Assembly: GCA_002105175.1 (NCBI GenBank)
Contig: MCGE01000008.1
Coordinates: 186,001-250,000, forward strand
DNA length: 64,000 nt
Direction: 5' to 3'
Source of the DNA: Absidia repens
Taxonomy: Eukaryota > Mucoromycota > Mucoromycetes > Mucorales > Cunninghamellaceae
Numbering within the stretch: the stretch's first letter is position 1; each line of letters begins with the position of its first letter. Positions 13,690-25,391 of this stretch are shown in pieces. The position numbers and the translations under genes are program-made. A model generated the notes under the pieces. That model was not told where the DNA came from, ran no database searches, and worked only from the letters and a program-made list of their open reading frames with translations.

Positions 13690-15037
13690 GTTTTCTTTCA
13701 CTATAAAGATAGTAATATTAAAAAGGTCAGCATAGGTATATATCACACATTCAAAAATGGATTGCACTGGACCGGATCGCGCACATCTTGACCTCTCCCC
13801 TCCCACACATCCTGTTTTTATCTGAGTAGAATATGAGTGGAGTGTCTATATTAGTCCGAGGTTATAATGCCGAAAGCTGTGGTGTTGTCATTTTGTTGAA
13901 TCAGTCCATTGGTATAGTATCGATTTCATATCAATTATTCCCACTGATCCGTTTCATCCATCCACCCACATATCCATCCATCCATCCATCCACCCATTCA
14001 TCCTTTTCGTATCGCATCCATCTTTCCATGAATATATTCTATGCTATCCAATCCAGTCCAATCCAATTACTTTTGATCGTCGTTTTCCACTTACAAAATG
14101 GCCTTTGCGGAAGAGAAGGAAGAGTTGATTGATCCTCTCGTTTGTATTTCTTTTTTTTACCCCGCCACTCAAAATCTGTAAAATTCAAATGCCGCTGTCA
14201 AGACACTGCCCACATCAAATGAGCTATTAAATTTACCTTTTTTCCATGGTTCAACCTGATATATAGCCAAAACCAAGAGGTAAAACTAAAGAGTTGTTTA
14301 TAATTGTACCTAGTTTTTTTTCCATTACCCTCCCTCATCATTACAAACGGCTTGAATCAAGTGCAGTTGGTTTTCTAAGACTATTCATGTGTTGAAGCAG
14401 GAATACATATAAGGAAGCCAAGGATAGTCTCTTGACTTGGCAGTTGCTTTGTGCAGTCAAAAATAGGATAGCAATAAAATTGAATATTTTAAGGAGGTTG
14501 ATTATAAAAGGAAAGAGAGTAAAGTCAGGCAAGTGAAAAAAAAAAAAAAAAAAAAAAAAAAAACTACTTCCGGGTGATGAAACCAGAAGCGTTTTATATA
14601 TGAAAAAATTCTTTACACGTATACTCATAAATATAACATTTTTACTTTATAGCATTTCTAAACCATCTCAATGACTGTACCCTACTAAGAAGAAGAAAAT
14701 GGAGCTTCTTTTAAATTTATCACGTTTATTATAGGGGAAAAAGAATTGTGGAAAAGGAGGAAGTGAAAGGAGTTCAAAGTAATAATTAGATAGATGAAAT
14801 TAGAAGACACATTTGAATTGAACGTTGTTATATCAATGAATTTTTTGATGTTGTTTAATGGTGACCTTCCCCTTTTTTCATGCGAAACGCACTTCTTTTA
14901 GCGGAGTTTGGAAATCATCCTTTTTGGCTCATAGGGAGGGATCCTATTTAAATTTATCATGGTTTGTCTTTTTTTGCCTATCTTCTTTCTTCTTTTTATT
15001 TCTCCCTCCCCAATTACTCTCTTCTCACTTTATTGTC
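13690..15037. other. Intergenic region with simple repeats
   Basis: Divergent promoter region between eL6 (-) and the secreted GPI protein (+). It contains a (CATC)n tract at about 13960-13995, a long A-run at about 14539-14562, and pyrimidine-rich DNA before the GPI-protein start. A TATTTAAATTTAT box near 14945 lies about 90 nt upstream of that start. No gene was found. Confidence 0.5.
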
Positions 15038-16000
15038 ATGAAGTTTTACTGCATTGCCTTTGTCCTTGCTACGATTACTTTGGTCACTGCTCAATCGACT
15101 TCAAGTCCTTTTTACATTACCAACCCTCTTCCAGGCACTGTTCTTAAAGCTGGTGACTCGTAAGTTCTTACTTCTTAACCTCAACGTGTTACTGATCCAT
15201 AAATTTTATACTTAGGTTTGATCTTGGTAATTTTGTTTTTTGTGCTTAACAATATTGATTTCGGTGTTAACCTACCTATTTTTTTTTTTTTTTTGCCGCA
15301 CTTTTTTAGAATGGAATAACGGTCTTGACCAAACAGTTAACGTTATTCTGATTCAAGGAAATGATGCTGGAACAATGAAGCCCACTGATATTTCTTTTGA
15401 TGTTGATGGGGACGATGGCTCCTATACATTCCATGTAAGTTCTACAGCATGGTGGTATACTGAAGAAGATCAATGATCTTAATTGACACCCACTACTTTA
15501 TATCACAGGTCCCGAAATCTCTTGCTGATGCCAAAAACTATGCATTCCAATTTGAATATAAGGATGATAAAGGCTTGACGTAAGTATTTTTGGATATATA
15601 TATATATATGAGGAAAAAAGGAGGGGCAAGTAACGAATCAAGAAATTAAGAACTTCGCACATTTTCATTTTGCTCTTCGTCAACTAGTCAATATGCCTAT
15701 AGTGGACCTGTTTCTGTGTCTGGTGGTTCTGGAACCATCGAACCTGCTGCTGCTACGACTCCTGCTGCTGCTCCTGCTTCTTCTGCAGCCGTACATGCTA
15801 TTTCATCTCCTCCTTCTTCATCCTCCGCAACCATTGTCAGTGCTAGCTCTCCCTCCGCAAGTGCTTCTTCCGGATCTGTTTTGAGCAAAAACACCTCTCC
15901 TGCTTCTTCCACTCCTTCTCCAAACTCAGCTTCCGGTATCAAGATGACTGGATTTATTTTAACTATCCCTGCTTTGATGATGGTTGCTTTGTCTGCGTAG
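15038..16000 (+). CDS. Secreted serine-rich GPI-anchored protein with Kre9/KNH-type N-terminal domain
   Basis: Predicted cell-surface protein of 213 residues. A signal peptide (MKFYCIAFVLATITLVTAQS, cleavage near residue 18) is followed by a beta-sandwich domain of the Kre9/KNH family: FYITNPLPGTVLKAGDS, SFDLEWNNGLDQTVNVILIQ, YTFHVPKSLADAKNYAFQFEY. Then comes an Ala/Ser/Pro-rich stalk and a hydrophobic C-terminus (MTGFILTIPALMMVALSA) typical of GPI attachment. Exons are 15038-15159, 15216-15226, 15310-15434, 15509-15579 and 15688-16000. The second exon is only 11 nt (GTTTGATCTTG). It is needed to keep the frame and restores the family motif SFDLEWNNG. The protein is probably a cell-wall component; its exact role is unknown. 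Confidence 0.85.
15216..15226 (+). other. 11-nt coding micro-exon
   Basis: The micro-exon is flanked by an AG acceptor (TTATACTTAG) and a GT donor (GTAATTTT). It joins TC at the end of exon 1 to AA at the start of exon 3, giving S-F-D-L-E. Skipping it produces an immediate stop (ATG GAA TAA), so reading frame and family motif both support it. Confidence 0.75.
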
Positions 16001-16327
16001 TAGTTTGGTATACCTTTATCATTATTTCATACTTCATTACCATGTTTTCCCCTTTTTATATCCCGTCTTTTATTCTCTTTAATTTTTTGCTTTATTCCTT
16101 ATTTTCAACCTACCATAGTTTGCTTACACATTTTATTACTTATTATCACTTTTGTCTTTTACTACATTTTAATAAACTGATTCTTTATTAACAACTACGT
16201 GCATGACTCTGATATTTTATGCGGGACATGAAGCTAAATTTATTTGCTTGTTTTTGTTATTACGGTTCACCAAGAACGTATGGTAAACCTTAATTGTTGC
16301 GAAACATTCTTTAACTTCAAATTTTTT
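16001..16327. other. 3' flank, no gene seen
   Basis: T-rich 3' region of the GPI-protein gene with AATAAA near 16171. A stretch near 16283 (GTAAACCTTAATTGTTGC) resembles 48571 (GTAAACCCTAATTGTAGC) before another repeat copy, so the repeat may begin earlier than annotated. Confidence 0.5.
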
Positions 16328-17275
16328 GATCTACTGGATGTCAGGAGGGCGGGGATCGAAGTGTAGTTTTAACTCTCAAAGAATGAGGCAAGTCATTGAT
16401 AAGCCAGAAAACAATGCAAAATATTCTATAACGTTCGGATACACGGACGATATAATCTATGTTCATTTATGTTATTGATCGAGAAGAAATATGATGACTA
16501 TCTTTGATAGTAAGCGATGTGATACTGTAAACCAGCCTCTGGAGCACGGGGAAAAATAGTTATAGTTAGTGAAATAAAGGCAAATAAGTGTTTTATAGGA
16601 CGCTCTCAAAGCAACTATAACTGCTACATTGTTTAAAAAGACATGCTTTATTAATGAAGGCTGATATATATTAAAAGTAACGAAGACGGATTCAATGTGA
16701 AATGGGGTTCATGGAAGGATCTTTTAAAGAGAGGATGAGAAAGATTATTGAGGAATCTGAAGAATGGTCAACACCATTCTAAAAGTACAACTGTAAAATG
16801 TAATGCAGTATACTGTACAAGGCATGCAAACAGCAGGAAAGACTATAAATGAATGTCCATTATTGAAACGTACCATGATCACACTATTCAAAGAGGATGA
16901 CAGTGTTAAGAAAGAGATCAATTGCGCAAGATATGAGAGAGATTACTGAGACACTTTTCATTGAAGCAAGTAAAAAGAGACATATTTTATTCAGATGTAG
17001 ATAAAAACTATGGAGAAACTAACACTAAACTATGCAAAGGAGGCACCAATGGTGATCCCAAATCCTGAATCCAAAATGAAAGGGTTTCCCCATGCATCTT
17101 GTAATCCCTTTTCTGAAAACCTTTCTAAACTAATCCTGACACTTATCCAAGTCCCACATAAGCTTACTGGAGCTACAATTGTGAAGAATTAGGGAAAGGA
17201 AAGAAAAAGAAAAAAAAAAGAAAGAAGCGAAAAAATTGGGAGTAAATAAAAATTCACGTGGGCGGGATTTTAAAC
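16328..17275 (+). repeat. Interspersed repeat family, copy 2
   Basis: The copy starts with TCTACTGGATGTCAGG and ends with TTCACGTGGGCGGGATTTTAAA. It carries the conserved block AAAATGAAAGGGTTTCCCC at about 17073 and internal modules with TTATTGAA (about 16860, 16960). The frame 17010-17192 is not conserved as coding sequence in other copies. Confidence 0.85.
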
Positions 17276-18411
17276 AAAAAAGATGCTGTGAGGGATTCAT
17301 TTTTGGTGGTTACAAGAAAGGAAGCCCCCCTTTTTTTTACTGCAATCAACACGATACAACATTAGCAACGTGGTGGTTCTCTGCTCTCATGACAGTAATT
17401 ATTATCGTTTAACATAGGTAATGTACTCGATCTGTGTTCTTGATGCCTTCGCAGAAAAGTTGGAGTGATTGCGCCAAGTTTAACTAACCCCTTCGCTGTA
17501 GAATAGTTTGCCACTCACAGTAGAACAGCTTGTCCTCATTGACTGGATTAGCCTATCTGACGTTATATTGATTATATATCAAAATTCCCGAACCCCCCCC
17601 AATTCCCTCATTTTATCTATATACACTCCCAATCGCATCACATTTAGATGTTTGTCATAGAATATCATTATGTCATGTTTTTTATTTACACCCAATAAAT
17701 TACGTCCTGTCCTTTGCTTTTAGTTATTTCTTATGCATTTATTTTGTCTGGTTAAATGGGTATGCCCCCGCATTGCATAAGTACAGTTTTTGTGCGTGTA
17801 AAAAAAAAAAAAAAAAAGGAAGATTATGCATGAGACAATATCGATAGACTATCATGCTCAATGCTCCGTCTACTAATTGTAAATTATTGGATGATGAAAC
17901 TAAATCATGCGCTTCTCTCAACTTCAAACCCATCCCTAAATTTATTCCATTATACAGCACGATACATAGCACGATACATAGCACGTACAAAATTGCTCAA
18001 TAACAACCAGAAGTTAAAGTCTAAAATAACAAATATCTGCCCTGTTCAACTATTGATTCTTTTTAATCATAGTCAGCATTTTCACAAGGAAATACCTTCT
18101 TCAGAATCCAAGAGAACGTCCTTTAATAAGCCATATGTAATAACTACACATATCCATCGATATATACTCCACAAACCACGGACATATACTCCACTAACCA
18201 CAGACATATAATCAATCCGTTCCTAACACAGCACAACTGTAACAGATCGTATTACGTTATTTTATGCTACAACGCGTACAAAGCCATACCGAAACCCCAC
18301 CCCCCAGCAGCAAAATTTAGTCAATCAGAACACCATGGCCGTACGCTTTTTTATTATAATCATTCAAACAAGTATAGGAAGAATAAGACTAAATTAAGAG
18401 TAACTAGCTAA
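17276..18411. other. Intergenic region with small tandem repeats
   Basis: No gene was found. Two short tandem arrays are present: CACGATACATAG units at about 17958-17985, and two 22-nt units beginning ATATACTCCAC at 18162-18205. A C-run lies at about 17592-17600. Confidence 0.5.
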
Positions 18412-19209
18412 CTATAATAGTCCATCATTTCTAAAAAGCATCATGTATTGGTATCCGGTATGTGCTGAGGAAAATTCTTGATTGCTGAGTCCAACTTGTT
18501 CATAGCTGTAATCATATTCGCAAGAGAGCTGAGCGGATTGTGGTAAAATGGATTCGATAAATTCCTTGAATAGATCATTTGCATTGTGAGGCACAGAACA
18601 TGGATGATAGTCGATCTATTGATGGTTGCAAATAAAAAAAAAAAAATCAGCATCATCACACCAACCGCTCCATTTCTATACCTCCTCTCTATTGCCTCTG
18701 TCTTACCTCTAATAAAAGTCCCTTATACGTTGATCCAACCAAGATATTAGCAACCCGCAATGTAAAATCGTCGATATCGAAACTTGTCCCCTAATAATCG
18801 TCGTCAAGAAGCTCCAATATTAGTATTTCACATTCGTTTGTTCGTTTGTCGCCTCACCCCCCCTTCCCCATTTACTACTATCATTTACCTCTACAGTTAT
18901 GCTTTGCCGTAATTGCCATATATTCTTTAGCCTAGAGAGTATAGATTCCATTTCTTTTTCAGCTTCAATCACAACACCGCCATCCACCATACAATATAGT
19001 TGTCCTGGTTGTTGTCCCAGTGCCACTTGATACATGACTTTGCCATCCTTCCCTTGCCGTTGTACTGCTCCAGCATCGCGATACATTTTCATCGTTAGTG
19101 ACCATGGTCCTGCATTTCGTCCGTGTAATGTTTTGGTGACATGTTCAGCTATGTTGGTAAAGTCGCGCATTCCTGTGGCATTTTTCCACCGTACTAGACT
19201 AGTAGACAT
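18412..19209 (-). CDS. MED20: Mediator complex subunit 20
   Basis: Head-module subunit of Mediator (yeast Srb2), with a TBP-like fold, acting in RNA polymerase II transcription in the nucleus. Minus-strand exons 18889-19209, 18707-18790 and 18412-18615 give 202 residues, matching family length. Family-like features include the N-terminal strand region MSTSLVRWKNATG and GKVMYQVALGQQPGQLYCMV followed by the Asp/Gly turn. Next come the intron-spanning GTSFDIDDFTLRVANILVGS and KGLLLEVDYHPC, aligned with the RYQYCDFLVKVG...GISVEVEYGPC region of animal MED20. The C-terminal helix is FKEFIESILP, with GYQYMMLFRN. Exon 3 begins at an AATAG acceptor and reads IDYHPC. Introns are 98 and 91 nt. No neighbour suggests a joint function. 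Confidence 0.83.
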
Positions 19210-21133
19210 AAAGAGACGAAGATAAAAAAAAAAAAAAAACGGAAAGAATTAGTGATGAGAATAAAACATGTATTTTTATTATCAATAGGCGACGATTAAA
19301 GTATCGGGTATTGTTATTTTTTTTTTACCAAGTAACTCCCATTGTAAGTATTCGATATGTATTGTGTAAAAGTAATAATAAAAATATGAAAAAAAATGAG
19401 AAAACCGGATTTCTCGGTGTGCCTTGCGGTGACTGTGGGCATCAAAAATCATAGGACGTTTAAACCCCGCATCACAGAGGTAAGAAGCATGTAGGCGAGT
19501 TTGGGGATTAAAAAATTATCAAAAGTGATCAGTTTCGAATACATGCGGATTTCACCCATTATTATAAGGGAAGGCAGTACTTTTGTCCATCTATTTTTTC
19601 GTTGTTATTTTCGAAGCAAATAGTGATCCAATATTTAAATGTCGATGCCAAAGCCTCGCGAGCTGTATGTGGGGAGGAGGTTTCCAGATATTTTCACTTG
19701 CCCGTCGCACTTTCACTGAAAAAAAAAAAAAAAAAAATTGGGCCAGAAAACACGGATAAATGGACCAGCTACTTGGGACTCATCTTTTAATCCACCCGAG
19801 CTTTTTTGTGCCGACGTTATGCCTCTGCATACTTTAAAAGACAGGAAATATATGAATAAAAAGAAGAATGGGTAGGTGTCAGAGGGACGATGACTGTGGG
19901 GAAGGAATGAAAACGTGGGGAAGGGTATAATTTTTCACACGGCATTTACACAAATAGTCAATATTTTCATTATTATTATCACGAAGATACCACTGTTACA
20001 TGTCAACCTCTATTGCGTTTCTCTGGAAGTGTAGCGAAGAAGGTAACGGAGTACATATAGGACATGGAAAGGTCGACTTGATGCTATGAATTGACCAGTT
20101 GGTTATTAATCATTACTAGATATAAACATGAGTTCTGTTCCCTTTCGTCTGTCCTGGCACAATAACAGCTACCCAGTAATACAAGATTCGAGTATGTATA
20201 ATTTGAGATTTACAAGGATCCAAGAAAAATAAGATGTAAATACTAACTGTATTTTACTACACTTTCTTTTATTTTGCAATTGCACACTTGTATGTTGCGG
20301 TCAAGGAGTGCCAAACTCTTTTGGGTAAGAAAATTGAAGTATTTTGTACACGTGCCGTTTTACTTTATTCTCATATATCTCCTCTTTTGCTTTTTTAATG
20401 CAACAATTCTAGGCCATGATTATAGAAATATAGACGTTTCCCCAGTTTTTATGATGGTAATACCCTTCAAGAAAGTCTGGAATTCATCAAACATAGCATC
20501 TGCTTTTCTGTATTTTTATTTTTATTTTTATTTTTACTCATATAAGGTCGACAATAACTGCAAAACCATATGACATGACGGTCTGCAGAGTGTAGTATGG
20601 TCATACCCCTTAGTATATATGTAGGCACACTCACTTGACAGTATCCCTTCCATTTTACGTTCATTTATTTTATACACCATAATAAAAATATTTTGTCATG
20701 TCGTATCATTTATTCCTCAACTCATCATCTTCACTAAAGCGGAAGTAAAGATAGTGTAGATTTGATAGTTTACAATATTTCCTTGTACGCCCTCTTTTGA
20801 ACAATAAGCTGATTCATTCTATCACGCCACTTTATTTTATTTGATCAATGCAGGCACATAAAAAAATTATAATAAAAATACTCGTTCTCACGAATGCTCT
20901 AGTCAAAATCAATTATTGTAAATGAAAAATAGGGTATATTTTCCAATATGTTGTTCGGTATTTGAAACCCAAAAGCTATATTTGATATTTTTTTTTTTTT
21001 TTTTTTTGGAAAGCTGGCTGCTGTGAAATCCCACTCGCACAAAATATGATATAAATACTGAAGATCCCCGCTCTCTCTTTTCTTTTTCCCTTTTTTCTCT
21101 ATACACTCACTCTCAATCTACACAATATCAACC
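19210..21133. other. Long intergenic region, no gene seen
   Basis: About 1.9 kb between MED20 (-) and urate oxidase (+). Frames up to 99 codons (for example 20274-20573) are AT-rich and motif-free. (TTTTTA)n-like sequence lies at about 20510-20535 and a T-run at about 20989-21007. I see no RNA gene or conserved repeat block here. Confidence 0.5.
21048..21057 (+). promoter_or_regulatory. Likely TATA box of the urate oxidase gene
   Basis: GATATAAATA lies 77 nt upstream of the ATG. It is followed by a CT-rich leader with CTCTCTTTT stretches, a common arrangement for fungal initiators. The assignment is by position and motif only. Confidence 0.4.
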
Positions 21134-22324
21134 ATGTCTAACCAAAACGTTTACTTGAAGGCTACCCGCTACGGTAAGGATCTTGTCCGTCTCATGCGTG
21201 TCTACCGTGAAGGTCAAACCCAACGTTGTACCGAACTCACTGTAAATTGATAAAAAAAAAGAAAATGTACAAAAAGTTGATCAAGTCTAATGGCCGTTTT
21301 GTATATTTAGGTTCGTTTGTTGTTGGATGGTGATATTGCTACTTCATATACTCGTGCTGATAACTCCGTCGTTGTCACCACTGGTAAGTCCGGATAATAC
21401 TGAGCCATCAAAGAAGGATTACCATTAGGAAAAGTATAGGGTACTAATGTTGCTTGAATTTGTTTTTTTGTCTCTGTTACAATTAGATACCTGCAAGAAC
21501 ACTGTCAACATGCTTGCCAAGCGCTCCCAAAATGTGGACAACATTGAATTGTTTGCCCAGGAAATCACCGAACACGTTTTGAAGCAATACGCTCATATTT
21601 CCCATGCCTATGTTGATATCATCAAGCACAAGTGGTCTCGTTTGAATGTGGATGGTAAGCCCCACCCCCACTCTTTTGTTCGTGATGGTGAAGATGTCCA
21701 AACCTGCTCTGTGGTCCAAGAACGTGCTGGTAACAAGATCACAGTCAAGTCTGGTTTGAAGAAATTATTGGTGCTCAAGACCACTGGCTCTGCCTTCCAC
21801 GGTTTCTACCGTGATCAATACACCACTTTGGGCGAAACCTGGGATCGTATCTTCTCCACCGCTGTTGACAGTGAATGGACTTTCGTTGCCAATGACGCCA
21901 ACACCTTACGCTTCGTCAACTTCCCTGCTATCCACGACAGTGTCAAGAAGATCACCTGTGATACCTTTGCTACTGATGACTCCGCCTCTGTCCAAGCTAC
22001 CATGTACTTGATGCAAACTCAAATCTTGGCCAAGCACCCCGAAGTTGCCGAAATCAGCTACGCTCTCCCCAACAAGCATTACGTCGGCATGGATTTGTCC
22101 AAGCTCGGTCTCGACAACACCGGAAAGAACATGGATATCTACTACCCTCAAGCCGATCCTTCCGGTAAGTCACTCAAAAAAGGAATAGGAATAAACTAAG
22201 AGATTAGGATGTGATGATAGCAAAAGGACGAACGTTAGGCTGACCTTTTTTTTTTTTTTTTTTTTGGTCGACTGTAGGTCTTATCACCGCTACTGTTGCT
22301 CGCAAGTCTGCTTCCAAGCTTTAA
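21134..22324 (+). CDS. UOX: Urate oxidase (uricase), peroxisomal
   Basis: Oxidises urate to 5-hydroxyisourate in the peroxisome, the first ring-opening step of purine catabolism. Exons 21134-21241, 21311-21383, 21487-22164 and 22278-22324 give 301 residues, typical for fungal uricases. The catalytic residues known from Aspergillus uricase can be placed as Lys15 (RYGKDLVRL), Thr60 (VVVTT before DTCKNT) and His258 (LPNKHYVGMDL). VLKTTGSAFHGFYRDQYTTL is a family hallmark. The last exon encodes GLITATVARKSASKL, ending in the PTS1 tripeptide SKL. The allantoicase/ureidoglycolate lyase gene starts 1.1 kb downstream on the same strand, so the two may be co-regulated. Genes for the intermediate steps (5-hydroxyisourate hydrolase, OHCU decarboxylase, allantoinase) are not in this window. 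Confidence 0.97.
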
Positions 22325-23403
22325 ATGGTGTCTTATCTTAGTTTAGCTTATCTTATATCCCTCCGCGCTTCCCTCTTCCCTATCATCAGATTTTTTTTTT
22401 GTGCTTGTTGATCCCTGTGGGATCAATAATGTTACTTTTTAGGTTTTTTTTTTTTTTTTTGTACAAAAACTACATATAATCAATCCTCTTTTTTTATTTA
22501 TTTATTTTGACCTTCTGTAAATAAACTTGGATTCAAAATACTTCTCGCATTTGTTTGTTGTGTTTTTTTTGGGGGGGAGAACGGGGGAATGGCTTACAAT
22601 ATTGGGGTTGGGGCGAAAAGATGGCTTGGTAGATGGAGTGTATCTGAAGAGGATTTTTTAAACTTCGTGTTTTGACTTCGGGCTTGGAATTAAAGTTTGA
22701 AAAAGACGGAAAAGCGAAGCTTTTGATTGTGGGGTGAAATGTGATAAATAGTAAATAAAAGCGGTTCGAACATAGCGAAACGCTTTTATTTTCTCCCAGG
22801 TTGCCATTGAAGAAATTGGTCGAGTGGCTAATTTTTATCAACAGAATAGGTAGAAGAATAGAAAATGTATGTTTGACTTGAGACCTTTATTTTGCAGATG
22901 ACTTTCAAGGTGAGTTTTGTACCTGAAGGTTGCCATTTAGTTTGATCCTCTTTTTTCCATGTATTATTATATCATATCCCCATTTCATTTCTATACCATT
23001 TTATCCCAAGTGGTTTCTTGGAATCATAAACTAATCAAGAGTATACGAGCAAATATAACCATATCATTTATTCACATCATCCACTTTGAAATTTTGTTGA
23101 TTGTGAGTGATCCTATTATTTCTGGGGAATGTATATTGCCTTATTTAGATGAGACAGCAAGAAACCCCGCATGACATCACCCTAACAAAATCAATGCAAT
23201 AGACTCAAGATGAATTCTCGAACCGAAAAAGCGGAGTGAAATGGCGAGTAGGGTATATTGAAGACTCGGTGTGGAAGGTATAACTCCATTTTTATTGGTC
23301 AGTAAACCTAGTTAGTCAAGCGGGAAAAAAAAGTATAAGTCAGTTCTTTCTTTTTCATTCCTTCTGCTTCTTCCTTCTTCTCCACACTTTCACTATTATT
23401 ACT
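22325..23403. other. Intergenic region between two purine-catabolism genes
   Basis: Contains T-rich 3' sequence of the uricase gene and the promoter of the next gene. Short frames, including minus-strand 22533-22841, show no family motif. A pyrimidine-rich tract (about 23345-23392) precedes the next ATG. Confidence 0.5.
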
Positions 23404-25391
23404 ATGACTCCCCCTTCTTTCAAACGGATCTCTCATGAAGACTTGGTTTCTTCTCCATTGTCCCAATGCATCGGTAAAGTAGCTATGATCATTCCGGGTG
23501 TTCCGTCTATTGAACTTAACGGTGTACTTACATAAATCACGCTCTTTTTTTTCTTGATGTAGATCTTGCCAGCTCTGCCGTCGGTGGTTCCATTGTTGCC
23601 GTCACTGATGAATTCTTTGCTCCTGCCACGAATATGATCAACCCTGATCCTCCTCTTCATTGCCCTGGTCGGTTTGTAGGTAAGAGCCATTTTACCCTAT
23701 AGTGTATTTTTTTTTCTCTATTTTTTTTTTTTTTTTTTTACTGATTTGCCTATTTACCGTATCATTATTTTTTTTTTCCAGCAACCGGTGCCTGGATGGA
23801 TGGCTGGGAAACCAAACGCCACAATGCTACTTATGATTGGTGTATCGTCAAACTTGGTTTTGCTGGACAAATCCGTGGGTTTGATGTTGATACTCATTAC
23901 TTTACAGGAAACCAAGCTCCCGCCGCTTCTATTGAAGCTACTTTCTGCCCCGAAGGAAAAAATGTGCAAGATAAGGATGTCAAATGGACTGAAATCCTTC
24001 CCAAGATTGATCTTCCTCCCTCTTGCCACAATGTCTGCGTACTGGATGAGCCCACTGATGTATACACCCATATCCGTGTGAACAATTACCCTGATGGTGG
24101 TATTGCTCGATGCCGTGCTTATGGTACCGTTAGCCCCATCTTCCCTAAGGACACATCGTAAGTTATCTTTTTTTTTTTTGAGAAAAAAAAACCCGCCACG
24201 GCCACTGCCAATTCGAAATTGATACCCGATATACTAATTCGTGACATTTTTTTGAAAATAAAAATAGTGATGTGATCGATTTGGCCTATAGTGGTAATGG
24301 TGGTCGTGTAGTTGAAGTAACTGAAGAACATTATGGTCCTGGAAGCAACTTGTTACTGCCTGGCCGCGGTAAGGATGCTGATGATGGTTGGCAAAGCAAG
24401 CGATCCCGTGGTGGTGATCACATTGATTATGCTGTCGTTAAATTGGGTGCCAAGGGACATTTGGTCAAGGCTGAATTGGATACTTCTCACTTCTGTGGCA
24501 ATTTCCCCCATCAAATCATGATTGAAGCTACCTCCACTGACCAAGAAGTTCCTGGTGCTGATGCTCAATGGTATACTATTGTTGACAAGTCCAAGGTCGG
24601 TCCTAATGGTCTATTCCATTTCGATACTACTCACACTGATAAGGTGTTTACTCATGCTAAGCTTAGCATTCTTCCAGGTAAGATGATAGTTTGAATGAAA
24701 AGGAAGAGTAAATAAAAAAAAAAAAAGGAAACAGGAAATGTAATGTTCTATTTTTTCCTTCTCAATAGATGGTGGTTTGAAGCGACTTCGTCTGTACGGT
24801 GTTCGTGAAGGAGCCACTCTTCCCATTTTACCTTGGACTGGTCTGACTTCCCCCAAGAATGTGATGATTGCTGAGCCTTTGACTTCTGAAGCTTATGCGG
24901 CTTATGGTGATGTGATTGAAACGAAGGATACTGTCAAGATCACCAGTGCGAATCAAGGAACTGCTGAAAAGTACCACCAAGTTGCTCAAATCAACAACTT
25001 CTTCCCCGACAACCGCGGTAAAATCAACATGTGTATCTTCCATTGCCGTCCTACCACTGAATTGCCCTTCACCATTAAGTTGCTGGAGCGTCATCCTTAC
25101 TCCACTCAATTCTTTGTGCCTATGACAAGTGGCCAAACTCGGGGTTATTTGGTCGCCGTGGCGTTGAACGGTGCTGATGACAAGCCTGACATGTCTACTC
25201 TCAAGGCCTTTATTGCCAAGTCCACCCAAGGTGTCAACTACCGTCAAGGTGTCTGGCATCATCCTATGATTGCACTTGATGATGTTACTGACTTTGCTTG
25301 TTTTGTCCATGAATCTGGTACCCCCGATGATGATTGCAATGAAGTTGATGTCGAACCTTACGTTGTCCATGTGCCTGGATTCCACAACTAG
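23404..25391 (+). CDS. Bifunctional allantoicase-ureidoglycolate lyase fusion
   Basis: One continuous spliced reading frame of 531 residues (exons 23404-23473, 23563-23679, 23782-24157, 24268-24677, 24769-25391) joins two consecutive enzymes. Residues about 1-350 are allantoicase with its two jelly-roll repeats. Repeat 1 contains GSIVAVTDEFFAPATNMI, WMDGWETKRHNATYDWCIVK and GFDVDTHYFTGNQAP. Repeat 2 contains GGRVVEVTEEHYGPGSNLL, DDGWQSKRSRGGDHIDYAVV and AELDTSHFCGNFP. From about residue 353 (MIAEPLTSEAYAAYGDVIE) it is ureidoglycolate lyase, with CIFHCRPTTELPFTIKLLERHPYS, STQFFVPM and GVNYRQGVWHHPMIAL (cupin-like active-site region). Allantoate would give ureidoglycolate plus urea, then glyoxylate plus urea. 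The last exon encodes both the end of the allantoicase and the whole lyase, so no intron separates the two domains. No PTS1 is present, so it is probably cytosolic. Confidence 0.94.

Noticed and set aside
12979..13791. A 270-codon + strand frame opposite ribosomal protein eL6
   Set aside because: It is the exact antisense of a strongly codon-biased ribosomal gene; its Leu/Gly/Thr-rich, motif-free product is a by-product of that bias.
24828..25385. A 185-codon minus-strand frame opposite the ureidoglycolate lyase domain
   Set aside because: Shadow of a codon-biased exon; no motif, and the sense strand encodes a clear enzyme.
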